From NCBI GenBank assembly GCA_038241115.1, contig JBBRGA010000009.1, positions 1-43,895 on the forward strand: a stretch of DNA of 43,895 nt. Direction: 5' to 3'. Both the position numbers and the translations under genes were made by a program. Positions 32,583 through 40,994 of the stretch are shown piece after piece. The DNA comes from JANYJJ01 sp038241115. Lineage in GTDB: Bacteria > Pseudomonadota > Gammaproteobacteria > Burkholderiales > Burkholderiaceae_C. The notes under the pieces are model-generated. The model was given only the letters and a program-made list of their open reading frames with translations. It searched no databases and was not told where the DNA came from. Positions within the stretch are counted from its first letter, which is position 1, and every line of letters starts with the position of its first letter.

Positions 32583-34268
32583 TTACATCCCCGAATAGTT
32601 CGGCCCACCGCCACCCTCGGGCGTCACCCACACAATGTTTTGCGTCGGGTCTTTGATGTCGCAGGTTTTGCAATGCACGCAATTTTGTGCATTGATTTGC
32701 AGGCGGTCTGAGTTGTCGGGGTTCTTCACGTACTCATACACACCAGCCGGGCAGTAGCGCGATTCCGGCCCGGCGTACTGCGCCAGGTTGACGCTGACGG
32801 GCACGCTGGCGTCGCGCAGGGTCAGGTGCGCGGGCTGGTTTTCTTCGTGGTTGGTGTTGGACACAAACACCGAGCTCAAGCGGTCGAAGCTGATGACGCC
32901 GTCGGGTTTGGGGTAGCTGATTTGCGGGCAGTCTTTGGCAAGCTTCAAGCTGTTGTGGTCTGCGGTGGTGCGACGCAAAGTCCAGGGTGCTGTCTTGACG
33001 CCCAAACGCGGCAGCAGCCACTGCTCTACAAACGTCATCACGCTGCCCACGTAGAAGCCTTTTTTGAACCACGGTTTGAAGTTGCGCGCCTGGTGCAACT
33101 CGGCATGCAGCCAGCTTGCCTCGAACGCAGCCGGGTAGGCATTCAGGTCGTCGTGTTGACGGCCTGCGACGACCGCTTCAAACGCGGCGTCGGCCACCAA
33201 CATGCCGGTTTTGATGGCGGCGTGGCTGCCCTTGATGCGCGACGCGTTCATGGTGCCGGCCTCGCAGCCGATGAAAGCACCGCCGGGAAACACCATCTTC
33301 GGCATGCTGGCCAAGCCGCCGTTGTTGATGGCACGCGCGCCGTAGCTGATGCGTTTGCCACCTTCGATGTGGGCCAACACCGCAGGGTGTTTTTTCCAGC
33401 GCTGCATTTCCTCGAACGGATTCAGCCAAGGGTTTTTATAGTCCAGGCCCATCACAAAACCGAGCGTGACTTTGTTGTCTTCCAGGTGGTACAAAAACCC
33501 GCCACCGAAGGTGCTGGTGTCCATCGGCCAACCGGCCGTGTGCACGACCTTGCCGGGCTGCGCTTTGGCGGCCGGTACTTCCCACAACTCTTTGATGCCG
33601 ATGGAGTAACTGGCCGGCTCGCGGTTGGCGTCGAGCATGTATTTGGCGATGAGCTGTTTGCCCAAATGCCCGCGCGCTCCTTCGGCGAACACGGTGTACT
33701 TGGCGTGCAGTTCCATGCCCAACTGAAAGCCGCTGCCCGGTTCGCCTGACTTCTCGATTCCCAGGTTGCCGGTGGCCACCCCTTTGACGGCGCCGCCTTC
33801 GGTGTAGAGCACTTCAGCGGCTGCGAAGCCGGGGAAAATCTCCACGCCCAAGGCTTCTGCCTGCGTGGCCATCCAGCGCACCACATTGCCCAAACTGATC
33901 ACGTAGTTGCCGTCGTTGTGCATGCAGTTGGGCACCAGCGCGTCGGGCGTGCGAAAGCTCCCCTTTTCGGTGAGGATGTAGACGTCGTCGCTGGTCACCG
34001 GTTGCTTCAGTGGTGCCTCCAGTTCTTTCCAGTCCGGAAAAAGTTCGGTGATGGCTTTGGGGTCCATCACCGCACCACTCAGGATGTGCGCGCCGGGCTC
34101 TGAGCCTTTTTCCAGCAGCACCACCGACACCTCTTTGTTTTGCGCTGCCGCCAACTGCTTGATACGAATGGCTGCAGCCAAGCCGCCGGGTCCACCGCCG
34201 ACAATCATCACGTCGTATTCCATGGCTTCACGGGGGCCGAATTTATCGAGGATGGCTTGCGGCGTCAT
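32583..34268 (-). CDS. Electron transfer flavoprotein-ubiquinone oxidoreductase
   Basis: The 561-residue protein (ETF-QO) has an N-terminal FAD site (VMIVGGGPGGLAAAIR, about 20-35), a second flavin/ubiquinone domain (GGAFIGCEAGTMN) and a C-terminal [4Fe-4S] ferredoxin-like domain. Its four cysteines are C506, C530, C533 and C536 (CVHCKTC). It is membrane-associated and passes electrons from acyl-CoA dehydrogenases through ETF to ubiquinone. The ATG at 34266-34268 has AGGAAA upstream. The gene suits the fatty-acid and ketoacid genes around it; the etf genes themselves are not in the window. Confidence 0.96.
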   Translation of the reverse strand: MTPQAILDKFGPREAMEYDVMIVGGGPGGLAAAIRIKQLAAAQNKEVSVVLLEKGSEPGAHILSGAVMDPKAITELFPDWKELEAPLKQPVTSDDVYILTEKGSFRTPDALVPNCMHNDGNYVISLGNVVRWMATQAEALGVEIFPGFAAAEVLYTEGGAVKGVATGNLGIEKSGEPGSGFQLGMELHAKYTVFAEGARGHLGKQLIAKYMLDANREPASYSIGIKELWEVPAAKAQPGKVVHTAGWPMDTSTFGGGFLYHLEDNKVTLGFVMGLDYKNPWLNPFEEMQRWKKHPAVLAHIEGGKRISYGARAINNGGLASMPKMVFPGGAFIGCEAGTMNASRIKGSHAAIKTGMLVADAAFEAVVAGRQHDDLNAYPAAFEASWLHAELHQARNFKPWFKKGFYVGSVMTFVEQWLLPRLGVKTAPWTLRRTTADHNSLKLAKDCPQISYPKPDGVISFDRLSSVFVSNTNHEENQPAHLTLRDASVPVSVNLAQYAGPESRYCPAGVYEYVKNPDNSDRLQINAQNCVHCKTCDIKDPTQNIVWVTPEGGGGPNYSGM

Positions 34269-34427
34269 GCGGTTTTCCTTGCACTTTGATAGGTAGGAGT
34301 TTAGCGGGCTGCGTTTAAAAAGAACGGTCGTGCTATTTGCGGCCACCTGAATCAGGCCGGTTTATCTACCGCACGCCACAGCACGCTCAAACCACACCCG
34401 CGGCGCGCTCAAACCGCATGCTTCAGC

Positions 34428-34450
34428 GGCTCAGATCGAGCGATCGAGCC
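34428..34450. promoter_or_regulatory. Imperfect inverted repeat in the ETF-QO/SDR divergent region
   Basis: GGCTCAGATC (34428-34437), loop GAGC, then GATCGAGCC (34442-34450) form a near-perfect inverted repeat (one-base bulge) 55 bp before the SDR start. The same 236-bp region also has GCTCAAACC followed by A/G and CA at 34385 and 34407, a direct repeat spaced 22 bp. They are candidate operators; no regulator can be named. Confidence 0.4.
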
Positions 34451-34504
34451 GCGGGCTGCGTGCTATCTTCAAATCACTTTTCCGGCATCCAGAAAGACAA
34501 ACCC

Positions 34505-35287
34505 ATGAGCTACAACATAGACCTGTCAGGCCGCGTGGCTCTCATCACCGGTGCGTCCAGCGGCCTGGGTGAGCAGTTTGCGAAAACATTGGCGGGCGCC
34601 GGTGCAGCTGTGGTGCTGGCGGGGCGCCGAATGGACCGTCTGAAAACTTTGCGCGCCGAAATTGAAGGCGGCGGCGGCGTCGCCCACGTCGTGGAAATGG
34701 ACGTGACCGATCACGACAGCATCAAGGCCGCTGTGGCACATGCTGAGACCGAAATGGGCGGCATCGACATCCTGATCAACAACTCCGGCGTCAGCACGAC
34801 GCAAAAATTGGTCGACGTGACCGAAGAAGACTACGACTTCATCTTCAACACCAACACCAAAGGCGCATTCTTCGTGGCCCAGGAAGTCGGCAAGCGGATG
34901 CTGGCACGCGCCAAGGGCTCGGCGCCCGGCACCTTCACCGGCGGGCGTATTGTCAACATCGCATCGATGGCCGGTATCAAGGTGTTGGGTCAAATTGGCG
35001 TTTACTGCATGAGCAAGGCGGCAGTGGTGCACATGACGCGCGCCATGGCGCTGGAGTGGGGCAAATTTGGCATCAACGTGAATGCGATTTGCCCGGGTTA
35101 CATCGACACCGAAATCAACCACAAACATTGGCAAACCGAGCAAGGCAAGCGCCTGATCGACATGCTGCCGCGCAAGCGCGTCGGCCACCCAAAAGATTTG
35201 GATTCGGTGCTGATGATGGTGTGCGCCAAAGAAAGTCACTTCATCAACGGCACGGTGATTCAAGCCGACGACGGCTTCGCGATTTGA
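34505..35287 (+). CDS. SDR-family oxidoreductase (3-oxoacyl-reductase-like)
   Basis: The 260-residue short-chain dehydrogenase has TGASSGLG (15-22), an NNSG variant of the NNAG motif, the catalytic serine in NIASMAG, and VYCMSKAA with the Tyr/Lys pair. The GRRMDR after beta-2 suggests NADP(H). Comparable proteins act on 3-hydroxy/3-oxoacyl-CoA or short-chain alcohols; the substrate is not defined. Chosen start is the ATG at 34505, which begins the conserved MSYNIDLSGRVALITG. DUF480, thioesterase and CoA-transferase genes follow on the same strand. Confidence 0.9.
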   Translation: MSYNIDLSGRVALITGASSGLGEQFAKTLAGAGAAVVLAGRRMDRLKTLRAEIEGGGGVAHVVEMDVTDHDSIKAAVAHAETEMGGIDILINNSGVSTTQKLVDVTEEDYDFIFNTNTKGAFFVAQEVGKRMLARAKGSAPGTFTGGRIVNIASMAGIKVLGQIGVYCMSKAAVVHMTRAMALEWGKFGINVNAICPGYIDTEINHKHWQTEQGKRLIDMLPRKRVGHPKDLDSVLMMVCAKESHFINGTVIQADDGFAI

Positions 35288-35300
35288 CTTGCTGGTGGCC

Positions 35301-35975
35301 ATGAGAGAACTGACCGCGCTGGAAGCACGCGTCTTGGGCGTGCTGTTTGAAAAAGCCCTGACTGTGCCCGACAGTTACCCACTGTCGCTGAACACCGTGG
35401 TGCTGGGCTGCAATCAAAAAACCGCGCGTGACCCTGTGATGAATGCGTCTGAAGCCGACGTGCAAACTGCCGTCGAGGCGCTGAAAGCTCTGAACCTGGT
35501 GTTCGAGCGCAGCGGCTCGAGAGTGACCAAGTTCGAGCACAACATCGCGCGAACCATGGTGTTGCCGGGCCAGTCGGTGGCCTTGCTGGTGACGTTGATG
35601 CTGCGCGGGCCGCAAACCAGTGCCGAGCTGCGAGGCAGCACAGAACGGTTGCACCGCTTTTCCGATGTGTCGTCGGTCGACGGCTTTTTGGTGGAGTTGG
35701 CCGAAAGGTCTGCAGAAAAAGGCGGGCCCTTGGTGGTGAAGTTGCCTCGCGCGCCGGGTGCACGCGAAGCGCGGTGGGCGCATCTACTGTGCGGCGCAGA
35801 CTTTCCGGTGGTTGCCGCCGCTGCCGCTGCCGGTTCGGTGGGCGACGAGGATTTTGTGGCGATCAGCGAGTTGGCCACCTTCAAGGCCGATCAAGCAGCA
35901 ATGAGTGACGAGATTCAGAGCCTCCGCGCACTGGTTGAGCGTTTGTACGTTGAGCTGGGCATCTCGCGCGGCTGA
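35301..35975 (+). CDS. YceH/DUF480 family protein
   Basis: The 224-residue product matches the YceH family (E. coli 215): two winged-helix-like halves with ELTALEARVLGVLFEK, YPLSLNTVVLGCNQKTARDP and LRGPQTSAELRGST, and a C-terminal helix (EIQSLRALVERLYVELG). I chose the ATG at 35301; a TTG at 35289 would add four residues. The function of the family is unknown; the fold suggests nucleic-acid or protein binding. It begins 13 bp after the SDR stop. Confidence 0.9.
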   Translation: MRELTALEARVLGVLFEKALTVPDSYPLSLNTVVLGCNQKTARDPVMNASEADVQTAVEALKALNLVFERSGSRVTKFEHNIARTMVLPGQSVALLVTLMLRGPQTSAELRGSTERLHRFSDVSSVDGFLVELAERSAEKGGPLVVKLPRAPGAREARWAHLLCGADFPVVAAAAAAGSVGDEDFVAISELATFKADQAAMSDEIQSLRALVERLYVELGISRG

Positions 35976-36014
35976 GAACGAGACTGATCACGCCGCTCAG
36001 CGCGCCACGCACTG

Positions 36015-36062
36015 GACAAACGAGCGGGCAAACAAGCGGCCAAACAAGCGGGCAAACAAGCC
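36015..36062. repeat. Intergenic 12-bp tandem repeat, four units
   Basis: GACAAACGAGCG, GGCAAACAAGCG, GCCAAACAAGCG and GGCAAACAAGCC run head to tail at 36015-36062, ending 28 bp before the thioesterase ATG, within the 115-bp gap after the DUF480 gene. Confidence 0.9.
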
Positions 36063-36090
36063 GGCATTTGAGGTACACGAAAAGAGCACC

Positions 36091-36510
36091 ATGCGCATCG
36101 AAATACCCGACCAGAAAAAGCTCGTTTTCCAAATGACCATGCCCATGCGCTGGGGCGACATGGACGCGATGGGTCACATCAACAACACCATCTACTTCCG
36201 CTATCTTGAAACGCTGCGCATCGAATGGGCGAGAAGCAGCGGCCTGCCGTTGAACAAAGACGGCGAAGGCATCGTCATCATCAATGCGTTCTGCAATTTT
36301 TTAATTCAGCTTGAGTACCCGGGCGACGTGTTGGCGAAAATGTATGTGGCCAACGCCGGACGCAGCAGCTTCGACACTTATGCCACCTTGGAGCGTGTTG
36401 ACATGCCCGGTTTGATTCATGCGACCGGAGGCGCCACCACGGTGTGGACCGACTTTCCGCGCAAAAAATCGGCGCCGCTGCCCGATGCCGTGCGCGCGCT
36501 GATCGACTGA
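36091..36510 (+). CDS. Acyl-CoA thioesterase, 4HBT (hotdog) type
   Basis: The 139-residue hotdog protein has MRWGDMDAMGHINNTIYFRY, matching the 4-hydroxybenzoyl-CoA-type thioesterase site in which the conserved Asp (GDMDAMGH) acts in hydrolysis, followed by the long central helix (YLETLRIEWARSSG). It is probably cytosolic. It likely recycles CoA from short acyl-CoAs. The gene precedes the two CoA-transferase subunits (44-bp gap), so a common transcript for acyl-CoA turnover is plausible. The substrate is inferred. Confidence 0.88.
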   Translation: MRIEIPDQKKLVFQMTMPMRWGDMDAMGHINNTIYFRYLETLRIEWARSSGLPLNKDGEGIVIINAFCNFLIQLEYPGDVLAKMYVANAGRSSFDTYATLERVDMPGLIHATGGATTVWTDFPRKKSAPLPDAVRALID

Positions 36511-36554
36511 CAGGCAACGAGTTGTTTAATTTTTTGAATTTGGAGAGTGAAACC

Positions 36555-37268
36555 ATGAACAAGGTATTTCCCAGCGCTGCGGCCGCACTTCAGGGCATCG
36601 TCCAGGACGGCCAATTGATGGCCGTCGGAGGCTTTGGCTTGTGCGGCATTCCAGAGGCCTTGATTGCCGCGCTGCGCGACAGTGGCGTAAAAAATCTGAC
36701 CGTGATCTCGAACAACGCCGGAGTTGACGGCTTTGGTTTGGGCCTGCTGTTGGAGTCGCGTCAGATCAAGCGAATGATCTCCAGCTACGTCGGCGAAAAC
36801 AAAGAGTTCGAGCGCCAGTATCTGGCCGGTGAACTGGAGCTGGAATTCACGCCGCAGGGCACGCTGGCCGAAAAACTGCGTGCCGGTGGTGCCGGCATTC
36901 CGGCTTTTTTCACCAAAACGGGCGTGGGCACTTTGGTGGCGGAGGGCAAAGAAACCCGTGAGTTCGACGGCGAGGTGTACCTGATGGAACGCGCGCTGTT
37001 GCCTGATGTGTCGCTGGTCAAAGCCTGGAAGGCCGATCGCAGCGGCAACCTCATCTTCCGCCGCACGGCGCGCAACTTCAATCCTGCTGCAGCGATGGCC
37101 GGAAAAATCACCGTGGCGGAAGTGGAAGAGATCGTTGAGACCGGCACTTTTGACCCCGATGCAGTGCATTTGCCAGGCATTTATGTGAGCCGCATTGTGT
37201 TGAACGCGTCGCCTGAAAAACGGATTGAGAAGCGCACTGTGACGGTCGTTGAGCCAGTGCTCGCTTGA
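36555..37268 (+). CDS. 3-oxoacid CoA-transferase subunit A
   Basis: The 237-residue product begins MNKVFPSAAAALQGIVQDGQ and carries GGFGLCGIPEALI, ISNNAGVDGFGLG and GTLAEKLRAGGAGIPAFF, all typical of ScoA/AtoD alpha subunits. GGAGAG precedes the ATG at 36555; the open frame upstream is unrelated. With the next gene it forms a succinyl-CoA:3-ketoacid or related CoA transferase, which exchanges CoA between succinate and acetoacetate. Which acceptor is used cannot be told. Confidence 0.95.
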   Translation: MNKVFPSAAAALQGIVQDGQLMAVGGFGLCGIPEALIAALRDSGVKNLTVISNNAGVDGFGLGLLLESRQIKRMISSYVGENKEFERQYLAGELELEFTPQGTLAEKLRAGGAGIPAFFTKTGVGTLVAEGKETREFDGEVYLMERALLPDVSLVKAWKADRSGNLIFRRTARNFNPAAAMAGKITVAEVEEIVETGTFDPDAVHLPGIYVSRIVLNASPEKRIEKRTVTVVEPVLA

Positions 37269-37306
37269 ATCGCGCGATCACCACACCACCCTTTCAGAAA
37301 GAACCC

Positions 37307-37945
37307 ATGCCCTGGACACACGACCAAATGGCCGCTCGCGCGGCGACTGAATTGCAAGACGGCTACTACGTCAACCTCGGAATTGGCTTGCCCACGCTGG
37401 TGGCCAACCACGTATCGCCTGACATTGAGGTGTGGCTGCAAAGCGAAAACGGCATGCTGGGCATCGGCCCTTTTCCGACCGAAGATCAGGTGGATGCCGA
37501 CCTCATCAACGCAGGAAAACAAACCGTCACCACGATTGCCGGCTCCAGCATTTTTGGATCAGAGCAAAGCTTCGCAATGATTCGCGGCGGCAAAATCAAC
37601 CTCAGCATCTTGGGTGCCATGCAGGTCAGCGCCAGCGGTGATCTGGCCAACTGGATGATCCCCGGCAAGATGGTCAAGGGCATGGGCGGCGCCATGGATT
37701 TGGTGGCTGGCGTGGCCCGCGTGTTGGTGCTCATGGAGCACGTGGCCAAAAAGAAGGACGGCAGCATCGACCTGAAAATTGTGCCGAACTGCACCTTGCC
37801 GTTGACAGGCGTTGGCGTGGTCGACCGCATCATCACCGACTTGGCTGTGCTCGACGTGACGCCGAAAGGCCTGGTGCTGGTCGAGCTCGCCGAGGGCGTG
37901 ACCCGCGAAGAGTTGCAGTCGAAAACGGGCGTGCCGATCTTCTGA
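37307..37945 (+). CDS. 3-oxoacid CoA-transferase subunit B
   Basis: The 212-residue beta subunit has the catalytic glutamate E47 in SENGMLGIGPFP, the residue that forms the glutamyl-CoA thioester, and GSEQSFAMIRGGKINLSILG. The start at 37307 (MPWTHDQMAARAA) follows AGAAAGAA, 38 bp after subunit A. It closes the plus-strand run that begins with the SDR at 34505. The 54-bp convergent gap downstream holds a short A-tract and AGCGCT repeats but no clean terminator. Confidence 0.95.
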   Translation: MPWTHDQMAARAATELQDGYYVNLGIGLPTLVANHVSPDIEVWLQSENGMLGIGPFPTEDQVDADLINAGKQTVTTIAGSSIFGSEQSFAMIRGGKINLSILGAMQVSASGDLANWMIPGKMVKGMGGAMDLVAGVARVLVLMEHVAKKKDGSIDLKIVPNCTLPLTGVGVVDRIITDLAVLDVTPKGLVLVELAEGVTREELQSKTGVPIF

Positions 37946-37999
37946 CTGGTCAAGTTGCTCGGGTGCGAAGGGAGCGTGCAAAAAAAGCGCTCCGGCGCA

Positions 38000-38650
38000 T
38001 CAGCGCTCAGTTGGCGTCGGTTTCGATTCGGCGTAACTGTCGCTGAGCCGCTGAAAGTCCGATGCGCTGCCTTCGCTGACTTGCATCTTTTCGTCGACCA
38101 AGAAAGATGACGGCACATTGAAGCTGCCGCGCGCCTGTGGTTGCTCAACTTGACGTCGTTCTTGTGCGGCCAGCGCGTCGCGCATCTTGGCGCGCAGGCT
38201 TTCCAAGCCCGGCGGCGCAGGCTCGGTCCACAGGCCGTCAAGTTGTCGCAGCGCTTGCTTCAAATTTGCAGCGCTCATGTCAAATAAAAACAACCCGTCC
38301 GCGTTGATTCGTTTCAACGCTGACTCGACAGCGGCAAGGTGGCGAAATGTTTTTCGGCTGCCCGGCGCCGAGTCCAGCAATTCAGCAAGGCATGCCATCG
38401 CGGCGGCCGGCGCAGCTGACTTTGGGTTCATCGAGGCAGTCGCATGCAGGTCAAGCGACGCGGGAGCGGCGGTGTTGCCCTGTGCGACTTTGCCTGTGCC
38501 TTCGAGCATGACCTTGTGACCACCGTCTTCGCGCTTGAACCTCAGCTGTTTGCTGAACAGAGCCTGAACCAGCCTGACCGGCGCGGATGCTGCGGCTTGA
38601 GGCGTTTCGCTCGCTTTGGAAGCGACTTTCGAGAACGGATTGATCGACAT
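38000..38650 (-). CDS. Hypothetical protein
   Basis: I do not recognise this family by function. The 216-residue product begins MSINPFSKVASKASETP, has a segment VRLVQALFSKQLRFKRED and a helical, charged C-terminal half rich in Ala, Gln and Arg, with no signal peptide or membrane span. The frame continues to 38749, so a start there (MLEKSRCAL) is possible; I chose the ATG at 38648-38650 because similar Burkholderiales proteins appear to start with MSINPFSK, a weak argument. It lies alone between the convergent CoA transferase and pyrD. The 220 bp upstream to pyrD shows no clear element. Confidence 0.7.
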   Translation of the reverse strand: MSINPFSKVASKASETPQAAASAPVRLVQALFSKQLRFKREDGGHKVMLEGTGKVAQGNTAAPASLDLHATASMNPKSAAPAAAMACLAELLDSAPGSRKTFRHLAAVESALKRINADGLFLFDMSAANLKQALRQLDGLWTEPAPPGLESLRAKMRDALAAQERRQVEQPQARGSFNVPSSFLVDEKMQVSEGSASDFQRLSDSYAESKPTPTER

Positions 38651-38870
38651 GGCGGCGAGCGGTCCTTGACAAGACTTGCAAAACGCGACGCTGCGTTCGT
38701 CAAGATATCGGCGCATTTCAGCCAAAGCACAGCGGCTTTTTTCGAGCAAGGGGAATTAATTCTCGGATTCGGCACGATTTACTGCGGTGCCGCTTTGTTG
38801 TGACGCCACCTTGTCGGGGTTGCCGTTTCAAACCCCGCGGTATCGAACCCGCTGCGTTCAGCCCGCCGTA

Positions 38871-39911
38871 TCAAGCCAGTTTTTTCAAGGCGCGAGCTGC
38901 CTCGGTCACCAATTCAGGTCCTTGGTAGATGAAGCCGGTGTAGATCTGAACCAGGTCAGCGCCTGCTGCCACTTTGGCTTGTGCGTCGGAGCCGCTCATC
39001 ACGCCGCCCACGCCGATGATGGGGTAGGCGGGCCCCAGGGCTGCGCGCAGTTGGGTGATGACGCGGTTCGACGCGGCCAACACCGGTGAGCCGCTCAGCC
39101 CGCCCAACTCGGCACCGTGCGCCATTCCCTTCACGGCGTCGCGTGCGATGGTGGTGTTGGTGGCAATCACGCCGTCGATTTGGTGGTGCTGCAAAGTGGC
39201 GGCAATGACTTGCACCTGAGATTCGTCCAGGTCAGGAGCGATCTTTACGAAGATGGGCACGCTGCGGCCGTGTTTTTTGGCCAGCTGTGTTTTGCGTTCT
39301 TGCACAGCCGACAGCAAGCCGTTCAACGCAGCGTCGCTTTGCAGGGCGCGCAGGTTTTGGGTGTTGGGCGACGAGATGTTCACCGTCACGTAGTCGGCGT
39401 GCGGGTAGACGCCGTCGAGGCACAGCAGGTAGTCGTCTACGGCGCGTTCGATGGGCGTGGCGGCGTTCTTGCCGATGTTCAAACCCAAAATGCCGCCGCG
39501 GCGCCTGAAGCTGGCGCGCTGCACATGGCTGACAAACGCGTCAAGGCCGTCGTTGTTGAAGCCCAATCGATTGATGAGGGCGCGGGCTTCAGGCAAGCGG
39601 AACATGCGCGGTTTGGGGTTGCCGCTTTGGGCCTTGGGCGTGACGGTGCCAACTTCGATAAAGCCAAACCCCATGGCGCCCAGACCGTCGATGCACTTGC
39701 CGTTTTTGTCCAAACCTGCAGCCAAGCCAATGCGGTTGGGGAATTTCAGACCGGCCACGGTCAGCGGGTCGTTGATGCGAGTCTGTGAGACAGCGCAAAT
39801 GAGCGGCGTGTGCTGGATGCGCGCCAATGCGCCCAGCGTCAGATCGTGCGCGGCCTCGGGGTCGAGGCCGAATAAAAAGGGGCGTGTCAGCGCGTAAGGA
39901 ATGAGGGCCAT
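38871..39911 (-). CDS. pyrD: Dihydroorotate dehydrogenase (quinone), class 2
   Basis: The 346-residue product starts MALIPYALTRPFLFGLDPEAAHD, the membrane-associating N-terminal helices typical of class 2, then FPNRIGLAAGLDKNG (FMN site), TVNISSPNTQNLR with the catalytic serine, and IGVGGVMSGSDAQAKVAAGA. It oxidises dihydroorotate to orotate in pyrimidine synthesis and reduces quinone. The ATG at 39909-39911 was chosen because it begins family sequence; the frame is open far upstream in the rpiA antisense. It diverges from rpiA across 115 bp. Confidence 0.96.
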   Translation of the reverse strand: MALIPYALTRPFLFGLDPEAAHDLTLGALARIQHTPLICAVSQTRINDPLTVAGLKFPNRIGLAAGLDKNGKCIDGLGAMGFGFIEVGTVTPKAQSGNPKPRMFRLPEARALINRLGFNNDGLDAFVSHVQRASFRRRGGILGLNIGKNAATPIERAVDDYLLCLDGVYPHADYVTVNISSPNTQNLRALQSDAALNGLLSAVQERKTQLAKKHGRSVPIFVKIAPDLDESQVQVIAATLQHHQIDGVIATNTTIARDAVKGMAHGAELGGLSGSPVLAASNRVITQLRAALGPAYPIIGVGGVMSGSDAQAKVAAGADLVQIYTGFIYQGPELVTEAARALKKLA

Positions 39912-40026
39912 GCGTTCAACTTTGGAGCTTGTCTTTGATAATGGAGCATTGTCGCAAATGCCCTTCTTTTGCACCCCTTTCTTGCACCCCTCTCTCGCAA
40001 CCTTCTCTTCAACATACCCAAGCTGC

Positions 40027-40713
40027 ATGAACCAAGACGAATTGAAAGCGCTGGTCGGCCACGCCGCGCTGGCGTATGTGGTGCCCGGCAGCGTGGTGGG
40101 CGTGGGCACCGGGTCTACCGTGAACTGCTTCATCGACGCGCTGGCTACCATCAAAGGCAGCATCGCCGGCGCCGTGTCCAGCAGTGAAGCGAGCAGCCAG
40201 CGCCTGCGTGCACACGGCATCGCAGTGCTCGACAGCAACAACGTCATCGGCATCCCGGTGTATGTGGACGGTGCCGACGAAATTGACGGCAGCGGTTTCA
40301 TGATCAAAGGTGGTGGCGCCGCGCTGACACGCGAAAAAATAGTCGCCGATCTGGCCGAGCGTTTCGTGTGCATCGCCGATGCATCGAAGCGTGTGCAAGT
40401 GCTGGGGCGTTTTCCGCTGCCGGTGGAAGTGATCCCGATGGCGTCCAGCCAAGTGATGCGACGTCTGCGCGCTTTGGGCGGTGAGCCCGAGTTGCGCAGT
40501 TTGCAAAGTGGAACGGCGCCGCGCACCGTGGTGGTCACCGACAACGGCGGCCATCTCATTGACGTGCGGGGTTTGCACATCAGCGACCCGCTTGCGATGG
40601 AAGAGATGATCAACCAATGGCCGGGCGTGGTGAGCGTGGGCATCTTCGCGCGGCACAAAGCCAGCGTGTGTTTGTTGGGCACGGTTGATGGTGTGCAGAC
40701 CCTGCGTTTTTGA
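40027..40713 (+). CDS. rpiA: Ribose-5-phosphate isomerase A
   Basis: The 228-residue product has the RpiA signatures VGVGTGSTVNCFID, YVDGADEID (catalytic Asp) and IKGGGAALTREKIVA, and interconverts ribose 5-phosphate and ribulose 5-phosphate in the pentose phosphate pathway. The ATG at 40027 begins MNQDELKALVGHAAL. It diverges from pyrD, sensible because the two supply ribose and pyrimidine for nucleotides. A small charged protein gene follows after 74 bp. Confidence 0.96.
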   Translation: MNQDELKALVGHAALAYVVPGSVVGVGTGSTVNCFIDALATIKGSIAGAVSSSEASSQRLRAHGIAVLDSNNVIGIPVYVDGADEIDGSGFMIKGGGAALTREKIVADLAERFVCIADASKRVQVLGRFPLPVEVIPMASSQVMRRLRALGGEPELRSLQSGTAPRTVVVTDNGGHLIDVRGLHISDPLAMEEMINQWPGVVSVGIFARHKASVCLLGTVDGVQTLRF

Positions 40714-40787
40714 GGCTTCGAGCCACCGAAACCGCGCGCAAAACAGCGTACCCTCACAGGGTTCACTTTGCACAGAGAGATGCGCCC

Positions 40788-40973
40788 ATGGCCAAGCCCA
40801 ACTATTCATTCGAAAAGCGCCAACGCGAGTTGGCCAAGAAGAAGAAAAAAGAAGAAAAGCTGAAAGACAAAGCCGGTCGCAAGGTCGGTGAAGGCGAAGA
40901 CGGCAGCGAGCCGTCTGATGCTGACGCTGGCGATGCGGTGCCCACGCAGCCACCCGCGACACCTGCGCCCTGA
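40788..40973 (+). CDS. Small charged protein (MAKPNYSFEKRQRELAKKKKKEE type)
   Basis: The 61-residue product is very basic at residues 9-33 (Lys/Arg/Glu cluster) and acidic and Pro-rich at the C-terminus. The MAKPNYSFEKRQRELAKKKK opening recurs in many proteobacteria, but I know of no function. The longer upstream frame (from 40710) lacks the conserved start. AGAGAGA lies before the ATG. It may bind nucleic acid through its basic half; that is inference. Confidence 0.72.
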   Translation: MAKPNYSFEKRQRELAKKKKKEEKLKDKAGRKVGEGEDGSEPSDADAGDAVPTQPPATPAP

Positions 40974-40994
40974 CGCACGAACCGAGTTGCTGCC

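Noticed and set aside
39901..40026. Extension of rpiA upstream to 39901
   Set aside because: The extra 42 residues have no family sequence and overlap the pyrD start; the ATG at 40027 begins the conserved protein.
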